Shown here piece by piece: positions 1 through 5,758 of a stretch of DNA of 6,333 nucleotides. Under the pieces are notes generated by a model. It ran no database searches. It was not told the origin of the DNA and worked only from the letters and a program-made list of their open reading frames with translations. A program made the position numbers and the translations under genes. The stretch covers positions 1-6,333 of the forward strand of contig JAUWDF010000046.1 of NCBI GenBank assembly GCA_030608925.1, given 5' to 3'. The stretch is from Candidatus Bathyarchaeota archaeon (GTDB taxonomy: Archaea; Thermoproteota; Bathyarchaeia; Bathyarchaeales; SOJC01). Every line of letters begins with the position of its first letter. Positions within the stretch are counted from its first letter, which is position 1.

Positions 1-1
1 G

Positions 2-181
2 GAATTAGCAGAACAGATGGTTGACGAGATCTATAGGAAGTTAGAAGTCAAGATAATTAGCAGTGACATTAAAATTCCAGCTATGCTTCTTTTAAGAGAA
101 ATAACAATGCTTCTTGAAAATGCTGCTGACAAAGCTGAGGACGCATCAGACGCTGCACGAATATTGTCGTTCGCCATGTAG
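2..181 (+). CDS. DUF47 / PhoU-like protein, C-terminal fragment
   Basis: This is an open frame running in from the left edge and ending at TAG 179-181, so only the last 59 residues are visible. The fragment reads as amphipathic helix, with a leucine-rich helix (IPAMLLLREITMLLENAAD) followed by an acidic stretch DKAEDASDAARIL near the end. That ending resembles the C-terminal helix of the DUF47 family, which is distantly related to PhoU. In PhoU-like folds, Glu/Asp-rich helix motifs bind metal. DUF47 genes often sit beside PiT-type phosphate permeases, and if that holds here the permease would lie upstream, outside the window. It is separated from endA by 86 bases with promoter-like elements, so it is probably a different transcription unit. 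The assignment rests on a short helical fragment; another helical-bundle protein is possible. Confidence 0.6.
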   Translation, partial: ELAEQMVDEIYRKLEVKIISSDIKIPAMLLLREITMLLENAADKAEDASDAARILSFAM

Positions 182-238
182 ACTATTTCCAACTCGCATT
201 CCATATTGAATAAATACTTACCAAAGTCTGCAACGCAT

Positions 239-267
239 GCTTAAATCAGCTTACTTATATATTCTTG
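239..267 (+). promoter_or_regulatory. Putative TATA region of endA, possibly leaderless transcript
   Basis: The 86-base gap before endA is AT-rich. GCTTAAATC at 239-247 resembles an archaeal TATA box, and its centre lies about 24-25 bases before the ATG at 268. That would put transcription start at or next to the start codon. A second AT run, TTATATATT (254-262), is too close to the ATG to serve as its TATA box. A third candidate, ATAAATACTT (210-219), would give a leader of roughly 25 bases. No purine-rich Shine-Dalgarno sequence precedes the ATG, which fits a leaderless mRNA. This is inferred from spacing alone. Confidence 0.35.
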
Positions 268-870
268 ATGAGCAACCAATCAGTACGTTTGGACAGTGTA
301 GCTGAGACTCAAATGAAAAAAAGAATTACTGTGGAATTCATCGAGAATTTTCTTATTGTGTGGGATGCAAACGAGGGCTCTGAATTATACAAAATGGGAT
401 ATTACGGCAAACCCCTAGGTATACCAAAGCCCAAGATGGCTATATTTAACACCCCACTAATTCTAGATCTCATGGAAGGTCTCTACCTAGCAGAGAGTAA
501 AATCATAGAGGTAACGGAAAAATCAAAGAGTAAGAAACTAGGATTGGTAGAACTCAGAAAAAGAGCTCGGAAGCTGTATGATAACTTTGACTTAAAATAC
601 GCAGTCTACCGTGACTTGAAAGCCAACAACTTCATTGTTACTCCTGGCATAAAATATGGATGCGACTTTGCAGTCTATAAACATGGACCAGGACGTGAAC
701 ACGCTCCTTTTATGGTTACGGTGAAGAAAAGCGGAGAAGTCATGACAGCAACCGAAATCGTGAAGGCAGGAAGACTTGCGACAACAGTGAGAAAAAGATT
801 CATCGTAGCAGTCCCTGGGATAGAAACAAAAAAGATTGAATATCTAATCTTCAAATGGTTCAAAGCCTAA
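268..870 (+). CDS. endA: tRNA-intron endonuclease, catalytic subunit (EndA)
   Basis: This enzyme cuts introns from precursor tRNA (and archaeal rRNA) at bulge-helix-bulge structures, leaving 2',3'-cyclic phosphate and 5'-OH ends. Numbering from the ATG gives 200 residues, close to the roughly 180 of single-unit archaeal EndA. The N-terminal domain (about 17-95) holds the SELYKMGYYGKPLG segment. The C-terminal nuclease domain (about 108-198) starts at YAVYRDLKANNFIVTPG. The expected catalytic triad is present: Tyr130 in KYGCDF, His145 in GREHAPF and Lys176 in TTVRKRF. The loop KHGPGREHAP resembles crenarchaeal catalytic subunits and eukaryotic Sen2 more than euryarchaeal homotetramer enzymes, so a separate structural subunit may exist elsewhere. 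Start choice: ATG 268 is preferred. TTG 265 lies directly before it, and ATG 313 would also keep the conserved core. There is no clear SD. The gene appears monocistronic. Confidence 0.93.
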   Translation: MSNQSVRLDSVAETQMKKRITVEFIENFLIVWDANEGSELYKMGYYGKPLGIPKPKMAIFNTPLILDLMEGLYLAESKIIEVTEKSKSKKLGLVELRKRARKLYDNFDLKYAVYRDLKANNFIVTPGIKYGCDFAVYKHGPGREHAPFMVTVKKSGEVMTATEIVKAGRLATTVRKRFIVAVPGIETKKIEYLIFKWFKA

Positions 871-910
871 CCATAGTACAAACGAATAACTTTTCAGGTT
901 TAGGGGCTGA

Positions 911-928
911 GAAACCCTTAAAAGAGGG
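911..928 (+). promoter_or_regulatory. BRE/TATA-like promoter of the eS30 gene
   Basis: In the 94-base gap between endA and the eS30 gene, a purine/C-rich BRE-like GAAACC is followed by CTTAAAAG (917-924), a good match to an archaeal TATA box. Transcription would start about 25 bases downstream, near 945-950, giving a leader of about 15-20 bases that can still carry the SD-like site. The element also lies in a short inverted repeat, CCCT (915-918) and AGGG (925-928), which is probably incidental. A T-run at 891-894 could help end the endA transcript, but it is weak. Confidence 0.5.
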
Positions 929-949
929 CAAATGATTTCTCAACAACAA

Positions 950-955
950 GGATGA
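950..955 (+). promoter_or_regulatory. Shine-Dalgarno-like site of eS30
   Basis: GGATGA lies nine bases before the ATG at 965 and partly complements the archaeal 16S 3' end (anti-SD AUCACCUCC). It helps choose ATG 965 over the out-of-frame ATG at 952, which lies inside the site itself. Confidence 0.45.
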
Positions 956-964
956 CAGACAAAA

Positions 965-1141
965 ATGCCAACTCACGGATCTCTTTCAAAAGCTGGAAAA
1001 GTACGCAATCAAACTCCCAAGATTGAACCCACGCCTAAAAAAAGCCCTATTCCAATAAGACGATCAAGAAGAAACTTTGAAAAACGCATTATTCTACAAA
1101 GAAAAGCCGGTCAGAACTGGGGTTCCACACGCAGGCGCTAA
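965..1141 (+). CDS. rps30e: Small ribosomal subunit protein eS30
   Basis: This 58-residue, very basic protein of the 30S subunit is a structural component without enzymatic activity. The start [19 protein letters not shown] is the hallmark N-terminus of archaeal and eukaryotic eS30. It is followed by a Pro/Lys linker ([15 protein letters not shown]), the [10 protein letters not shown] segment and the near-terminal GQNWG motif (49-53), ending in a short STRRR tail. Unlike mammalian FAU, it carries no ubiquitin-like fusion. It has its own promoter-like element and SD-like site, and nothing indicates co-transcription with endA. Known family distribution: eS30 is present in TACK/Asgard archaea and eukaryotes but absent from most Euryarchaeota, so it informs lineage. 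The length is typical and the gene looks complete; it is easily missed because of its size. Confidence 0.93.
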   Translation: MPTHGSLSKAGKVRNQTPKIEPTPKKSPIPIRRSRRNFEKRIILQRKAGQNWGSTRRR

Positions 1142-1164
1142 TAATCAGGCACGTATAGACAACT

Positions 1165-1191
1165 AAAATTTCTTTTACGAGGTATACACCT
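1165..1191 (+). terminator. T-rich tract and small palindrome between eS30 and the amidohydrolase
   Basis: The 60-base gap holds TTTCTTTT at 1169-1176, about 27 bases past the eS30 stop, which resembles the oligo-T signals that end archaeal transcripts. Immediately after it, AGGT-ATAC-ACCT (1180-1191) forms an imperfect palindrome ten bases before the ATG at 1202. A TATA-like CTAAAATTT (1163-1171) overlaps the T-rich tract, so the same stretch could be the amidohydrolase promoter. No SD is seen close to the ATG. The signals are weak and overlapping, so neither role is certain. Confidence 0.28.
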
Positions 1192-1201
1192 AAGTTTCGT
1201 T

Positions 1202-2809
1202 ATGCATACTGAATCACCTGACTTGGTTTTAGCAAACGGCACCGTAATCACTATGGATCCTAAAAGGAGAAAAGTACAAGCAGTCGCTATAAAAAATGGT
1301 AAATTTCTCGCAATTGGGATGAACAAGGATATTCTCAAACTCATTGACCAAGAGACTAAAAAAGTCGATCTTAAGGGTAAAACTGTTCTTCCAGGATTCA
1401 TTGATTCTCATGTCCATGGAACATCACTAGGAAAGGACCTCTTCCGGATTAATTTACGTGGTGTGAAATCGATAGATGCGATTCAGCAGAAAATCAAAAG
1501 AAATGCAGATGCAACAAATGAAGGGCAATGGATAATAGGACGAGGTTGGGACCAAGACAAACTCGTCGAAAAGCGATATCCTGTGTGTTCAGACTTGGAC
1601 GAAGTAGCACCTAATAACCCTGTTCTTCTGATACGGGTGTGTGGCCATTTGGGTGTGGTAAACTCTATGGCTATGAGGCTAGCTCGAATCGATAAGAAAA
1701 CAAAGTCCCCTCAAGGTGGGAAAATTGATAAGGATCCAGTTACTGGTCAACCGAATGGAATTCTTCGGGAGAACTCTCTAAACCTAATCTTTCAGATAAT
1801 ACCAAGATCTAGTGAAGAAAATCTGAAAGAACTCTGTCTCTATGCCTGTGAACGGATGGTGAAGGCGGGTATAACCACAGCTCATTGGATTATTGACTCA
1901 TTAGACGAAATGCGAGTACTACAGCAATTGAGAAACTCGGAATCCTTACCCCTACGTGTCAATGTAATAATACCCGTAAATCAGCTTACTGTCCTTCAAA
2001 AGTTGGGATATGCACCAAGATTCGGCGATGAAAGAATCAGAATCGGTAGTGTCAAAATATTCACAGACGGTTCACTGGGGGCGAGGACAGCAGCCTTACT
2101 TAAGCCCTACAATGATGCTCCTAGAACCAAGGGTATTCTTCTCTACTCTCATAAGAAACTGGGACAACTGGTTGAAAAGGTTGTTGAAGCTGACCTGCAA
2201 CTAGTGATTCACGCGATAGGTGACAGGGCAATTGAAGTTGCTCTAAAACTGTTGGAGGAAACATTGCGTAGAACACCAAAGATAAACCACCGGCACCGAA
2301 TCGAACATGTTTCTGTTCTCAACCTGAAGCTGCTTAGGAAAATGAAAGAACTTGGCGTAATTGCATCTGTGCAACCTCATTTCGTGGTTTCGGACTCTTG
2401 GATTGAAGACCGTTTAGGAAAAAGTAGATCTAAGTGGACCTACGCGCTAAGAAAACTTTGGAACTCCGGTGTAAAAATGATTGGAGGGTCGGATGCTCCT
2501 GTTGAACCGGTAAGTCCAATCCTCGGTATCTATGCTGCTACGGCTAATCGAGAATTTCCAAAGGAACGTTTGAGTATTGATGAGGCTATTAGTCTCTACA
2601 CCATAAATGGTGCATATGGCTCTTTCGAAGAAAACTTGAAAGGTTCCATTGAGGAAGGTAAATTAGCGGATATAGTGGTGCTTTCTCAAGATCCATACAA
2701 CATCACTCCTGAAAAAATAAAAGACATCAGGGTTGAGATGACAATAGTGAACGGTGAGATTGTATTCACTAGACCTGAACAAGGAACCAACTCTTATTTG
2801 AAGGACTAA
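1202..2809 (+). CDS. YtcJ-type metal-dependent amidohydrolase
   Basis: This is a cytoplasmic hydrolase of the amidohydrolase superfamily (Amidohydro_3/YtcJ group; one characterised relative is N-substituted formamide deformylase). The substrate cannot be read from the sequence. At 535 residues it has the usual family length. A small beta-sandwich part (about 7-62, LANGTVITMDPKRR...) leads into the TIM barrel at LPGFIDSHVHG. Predicted metal ligands and active-site residues are all present: His70 and His72, Lys285 in VKIFTDGSLGART, His337 in VIHAIGDRA, His369 in HRIEHV and Asp431 in GGSDAPV. Also family-typical are GRGWDQDKL (113-121) and RVCGHLGVVNS (145-155). The sandwich closes at the C-terminus with GKLADIVVLSQDP. 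No signal peptide or membrane segment is seen. It is the first gene of a tight run with elp3 and gatDE (21-base gap to elp3). The ATG start is kept because the conserved domain begins a few residues later, though no good SD is visible. Confidence 0.9.
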   Translation: MHTESPDLVLANGTVITMDPKRRKVQAVAIKNGKFLAIGMNKDILKLIDQETKKVDLKGKTVLPGFIDSHVHGTSLGKDLFRINLRGVKSIDAIQQKIKRNADATNEGQWIIGRGWDQDKLVEKRYPVCSDLDEVAPNNPVLLIRVCGHLGVVNSMAMRLARIDKKTKSPQGGKIDKDPVTGQPNGILRENSLNLIFQIIPRSSEENLKELCLYACERMVKAGITTAHWIIDSLDEMRVLQQLRNSESLPLRVNVIIPVNQLTVLQKLGYAPRFGDERIRIGSVKIFTDGSLGARTAALLKPYNDAPRTKGILLYSHKKLGQLVEKVVEADLQLVIHAIGDRAIEVALKLLEETLRRTPKINHRHRIEHVSVLNLKLLRKMKELGVIASVQPHFVVSDSWIEDRLGKSRSKWTYALRKLWNSGVKMIGGSDAPVEPVSPILGIYAATANREFPKERLSIDEAISLYTINGAYGSFEENLKGSIEEGKLADIVVLSQDPYNITPEKIKDIRVEMTIVNGEIVFTRPEQGTNSYLKD

Positions 2810-2830
2810 TACGTAGTTGGTTGAGATTAT

Positions 2831-4423
2831 ATGAACAAAGGGGCTTGCCGAGAGATCATTGAAAATCTCATGAAGATCCCTAAACCTACAAGAAAAGATC
2901 TTAGCAGACTCAAGACGAAGATTGCCAGCAAGCAACGCTTGTCATACATCATTCCTAATTCGGAATTAATCCTCTCTCTGAATGTTCCGGAAAAGCAAAA
3001 GCTACTACCATTACTAAGAAGAAAAAACACACGCACCATCTCTGGTGTGGCAGTGATTGCTGCGATGACAAAGCCCTGGCCTTGTCCCCATGATGGTCCA
3101 TGTGCATATTGTCCAGGAGGTCCTACTGAGGGTGTTCCACAAAGTTATACAGGTCATGAACCTGCAGCGATGCGGGGGATACAGAACCAATACGATCCCC
3201 AGTTGCAGGTTACGAGTCGGATAATGCAGTTGAAGGCGATCGGTCACATAGTTGACAAAGTCGAATTAATAATCATGGGAGGGACATTTCCAAGCACTCC
3301 TATAGATTATCAAGAAGCATTTGTGAAAGGATGCTTGGATGCATTGATTGGAACCAACACGAATAGCCTAGAAGAAGCTAAAAAACTTGCAGCGACAAGC
3401 AAAATTAGAAATGTTGGAATTACAGTGGAGACTAGACCAGATTGGGCTAAGAAACGGGAAATTGACCACATGCTTTCTATGGGAGTTACTCGTGTTGAAC
3501 TTGGAGTCCAGAACATCTATGACCCAATATATCATAACCTCAACAGAGGTCATACAGTAAAAGACGTGGTTGAGGCAACAAAGGCCCTAAAAGATTCGGG
3601 ACTAAAGGTTCTTTATCATATTATGCCTGGGCTACCTGGATCAAGCTTCGAAAAGGACATAGCTGGGTTTAAACAGATTTTCACCAATCCCAAATTCAAG
3701 CCAGATATGATTAAAATTTATCCATGTCTTGTGTTAAAAGGCACGAAAATCTATGAATGGTGGAAGAATGGAGAATATACCCCATACTCCACTAGCGAAG
3801 CTGTTCACCTCATAGCTGAGGCAAAGAAACTTGTTCCTTCATGGGTTCGGATAATGCGCATCCAGCGAGACATTCCTGCACAACTAGTCGTAGCTGGAGT
3901 CAAGAAAAGCAATCTTCGCCAGCTGGTTTTAGAAGAATTACGCCAAAATAGGAAGAAATGCCGATGTATAAGATGCCGCGAAGCAGGACATAAATGGCTA
4001 AAGGACAAGATCAAACCCAAACCAGAAGCAGTTAAAATCTTCCGAACTAATGAAAAAGCCTCAAATGGAATCGATATCTTCATATCGGCAGAGGATCCGA
4101 CAGAAGAAATACTTGTAGGATATCTACGGCTTCGAATACCCTCGAAAGAAGCTCATCGCCCCGAAATAAGCTTCAAGTCTGCATCTATTGTTCGAGAGCT
4201 TCACATTTGCGGATCTCTGGTTCCAGTTGGTGAACATTATGCCAATGCATGGCAACATAAAGGCTACGGAGCAAACCTTCTCTCTGAAGCAGAACGAATA
4301 TCCAAAGAAGACTATGACAAACGAAAAGTTGCAGTTATAAGCGCCTTAGGTACAAAAACATACTACTCTCGTCTTGGCTACAAACAAGACGGTGTCTATA
4401 TGTCAAAGATGCTAGAGGATTAA
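2831..4423 (+). CDS. elp3: Elp3: tRNA wobble-uridine modifying radical SAM / acetyltransferase
   Basis: Elp3 installs a carboxymethyl-type group at C5 of uridine 34 in tRNA anticodons, using S-adenosylmethionine and acetyl-CoA. Archaea have Elp3 without the other Elongator subunits. The protein is 530 residues, a normal full length. The N-terminal part (1-70) is basic and helical, consistent with tRNA contact. The radical SAM domain (about 72-370) has the 4Fe-4S cysteines Cys85, Cys91 and Cys94 in CPHDGPCAYCPGG, then QSYTGHEPAAMRG, MGGTFPS, ETRPDW and HIMPGLPGS. A probable zinc site follows: Cys377, Cys379, Cys382 and His387 in CRCIRCREAGH. The C-terminal GNAT domain (about 412-530) has RELHICGSLVPVG, the acetyl-CoA-binding QHKGYGANLL (475-484) and YYSRLGYKQDG. 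ATG 2831 lies 21 bases after the amidohydrolase stop with only a weak SD-like GGTTGAGAT (2819-2827). The gene is followed almost directly by gatD in the same frame. Confidence 0.96.
   Translation: MNKGACREIIENLMKIPKPTRKDLSRLKTKIASKQRLSYIIPNSELILSLNVPEKQKLLPLLRRKNTRTISGVAVIAAMTKPWPCPHDGPCAYCPGGPTEGVPQSYTGHEPAAMRGIQNQYDPQLQVTSRIMQLKAIGHIVDKVELIIMGGTFPSTPIDYQEAFVKGCLDALIGTNTNSLEEAKKLAATSKIRNVGITVETRPDWAKKREIDHMLSMGVTRVELGVQNIYDPIYHNLNRGHTVKDVVEATKALKDSGLKVLYHIMPGLPGSSFEKDIAGFKQIFTNPKFKPDMIKIYPCLVLKGTKIYEWWKNGEYTPYSTSEAVHLIAEAKKLVPSWVRIMRIQRDIPAQLVVAGVKKSNLRQLVLEELRQNRKKCRCIRCREAGHKWLKDKIKPKPEAVKIFRTNEKASNGIDIFISAEDPTEEILVGYLRLRIPSKEAHRPEISFKSASIVRELHICGSLVPVGEHYANAWQHKGYGANLLSEAERISKEDYDKRKVAVISALGTKTYYSRLGYKQDGVYMSKMLED
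4415..4420 (+). promoter_or_regulatory. Shine-Dalgarno site of gatD inside the end of elp3
   Basis: GAGGAT lies in the last elp3 codons, six bases before the TTG at 4427. It complements the archaeal anti-SD and supports the TTG start. Its position inside elp3 suggests that gatD translation is coupled to that of elp3. Confidence 0.6.
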
Positions 4424-4426
4424 GAA

Positions 4427-5743
4427 TTGGAGAAATTTCCAGGTTACAAAGGCCGAGCCCTACTTCTACTAAAGAAAGCAAAAGCTAAAATTGGCGACAG
4501 AATTCAAGTTTTAAAAGAAAAAGAAACCTTTGAAGGTCTGCTAATCCCGAGATCTGAATTCGACGATCACAAGCATATTGTGATTAAGCTAAGTAATGGT
4601 TACAACTTGGGCATATCAGTGGATCAAGAAACAGAAATTAAGAGGATTGGTAAGGGAGAAAGACCCACATTTTCAACTCCACCTCTACCCGAGCAAAACC
4701 TTACTCTCCCTAAAGTAGTCATAGTGAGTACTGGAGGAACAATCGCAAGCAGGGTGGATTATCGAACTGGCGGCGTAAGACCTGCTCTAACAGCAAGCGA
4801 TTTATATAGCATCGTTCCGGAACTCTCCGACATAGCCGCAATTAAGGCGCAAATCCTATCAAGCAAGCTCAGTGAGAATATCACTTCCCACGATTGGTAT
4901 CAAATGGCAAAACATATTGCAAATCAGATTGAATTAAAAGCAACGGGTGTTGTAGTGGCTCATGGAACAGATACTATGGGGTATACCGCAGCAGCACTGA
5001 GTTTCGCCCTACAGAACTTACCGATACCAGTTATTCTAGTAGGTTCTCAACGTTCTGCCGATAGACCCAGCTCTGATGCAGCTGTCAACCTCATTGGCGC
5101 TGTGAAAGCTGCAGCAAATGCTCCCTTTGCAGAAGTAGCTATTGCGATGCATGGAACGGTTTCTGATGATTCCATCGTTTTCCATCGAGGAGTTAGAGTG
5201 AGGAAATGTCACACCAGCCGCCGCGATGCATTCAAATCTATTAACAGCGAACCCTTAGCCAAACTCGAAGGAAACAGAATAAGAATGCTTAAAAGAAACT
5301 ATCGTAAGCGGGATACCAATCGAAAGCTATCATTAAAACCTCGTTTTAACGATAAAGTTGCTTTAATCAAGTTCCATCCTGGAGCAGATGGGAAAATCAT
5401 ATCATGGTATGTCGATAATGGCTTCAAAGGGATTATACTAGAAGGAACCGGGCTAGGGCATGTAAGCAGCAAACACTTTTCAGTATTAAGAAGAGCGATC
5501 GAAGACAAGGTTTTGGTGGGCATGACTTCTCAATGTATATGGGGACGAGTTAACATGAACGTTTACAACACAGGTCGAGAATTATCAAAGATTGGTGTAA
5601 TATCCCTCGGAGACATGTTTCCTGAAACTGCACTCGTTAAAATGATGTGGGTTCTAGGACAAACAAAAGACCCCGAAAAAGCAAAAGTTCTCCTTACCCA
5701 GAACGTTACTGAAGAGTTCTCAGATAGAACGAAATTTCATTAA
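4427..5743 (+). CDS. gatD: Glu-tRNA(Gln) amidotransferase subunit D (asparaginase-like)
   Basis: GatD releases ammonia from glutamine (or asparagine) and supplies it to GatE, which converts Glu-tRNA(Gln) to Gln-tRNA(Gln); this archaeal route replaces a glutaminyl-tRNA synthetase. At 438 residues the length is typical. An N-terminal beta-barrel domain (about 5-75) shows the family motifs GDRIQV, FEGLLIPRSE and VIKLSNGYNLGI. The asparaginase domain follows from about 95. Active-site residues are visible: Thr105 in STGGTIAS, Thr181 and Asp182 in AHGTDTMGY, and Lys260 in VRVRKCHTSRRDAFKSIN. SQRSADRPSSDAAVNL and TSQCIWGRVNMNVY are also conserved. The TTG start lies one codon after the elp3 stop. 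It is chosen because an SD (4415-4420) is well placed and no in-frame ATG occurs before Met160, which would lose the N-terminal domain. gatE follows 15 bases downstream. Confidence 0.96.
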   Translation: MEKFPGYKGRALLLLKKAKAKIGDRIQVLKEKETFEGLLIPRSEFDDHKHIVIKLSNGYNLGISVDQETEIKRIGKGERPTFSTPPLPEQNLTLPKVVIVSTGGTIASRVDYRTGGVRPALTASDLYSIVPELSDIAAIKAQILSSKLSENITSHDWYQMAKHIANQIELKATGVVVAHGTDTMGYTAAALSFALQNLPIPVILVGSQRSADRPSSDAAVNLIGAVKAAANAPFAEVAIAMHGTVSDDSIVFHRGVRVRKCHTSRRDAFKSINSEPLAKLEGNRIRMLKRNYRKRDTNRKLSLKPRFNDKVALIKFHPGADGKIISWYVDNGFKGIILEGTGLGHVSSKHFSVLRRAIEDKVLVGMTSQCIWGRVNMNVYNTGRELSKIGVISLGDMFPETALVKMMWVLGQTKDPEKAKVLLTQNVTEEFSDRTKFH

Positions 5744-5750
5744 AACAATC

Positions 5751-5757
5751 GGTGATC
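5751..5757 (+). promoter_or_regulatory. Strong Shine-Dalgarno site of gatE
   Basis: GGTGATC is exactly complementary to the GATCACC segment near the archaeal 16S rRNA 3' end and lies one base before ATG 5759. In this extended register (GGAGGTGATC) that spacing is normal. It is the best ribosome-binding site in the window and fixes the gatE start. Confidence 0.75.
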
Positions 5758-5758
5758 A

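Noticed and set aside
911..928. CCCTTAAAAGAGGG as a hairpin terminator after endA
   Set aside because: The stem is only four pairs with no following T-run, and the sequence is better explained as the eS30 TATA element.
952..1026. 24-residue frame starting at ATG 952, upstream of and overlapping the eS30 start
   Set aside because: It is out of frame with eS30, its ATG lies inside the likely SD of eS30, it has no SD of its own, and the peptide matches no family I recognise.
1138..1417. Two overlapping minus-strand frames of 62-87 residues opposite the start of the amidohydrolase
   Set aside because: They are antisense to a strongly conserved coding region, lack recognisable domains, and look like shadows of the + strand gene.
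2010..2204. 64-residue + strand frame inside the amidohydrolase
   Set aside because: It lies in an alternative frame of a conserved region that holds the FTDGSLGAR motif; it has no SD and no recognisable product.
2663..3039. Minus-strand frames of 70 and 90 residues across the amidohydrolase/elp3 junction
   Set aside because: They overlap two well-supported genes on the other strand and read as low-complexity hydrophobic/Ser-rich translations with no family signature.
3014..4083. Several minus-strand frames of 61-92 residues inside elp3
   Set aside because: The elp3 frame is intact and fully explained by family motifs; the antisense translations show no domain.
5299..5523. 74-residue minus-strand frame inside gatD
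   Set aside because: It is antisense to the conserved asparaginase-like domain and has no independent support.
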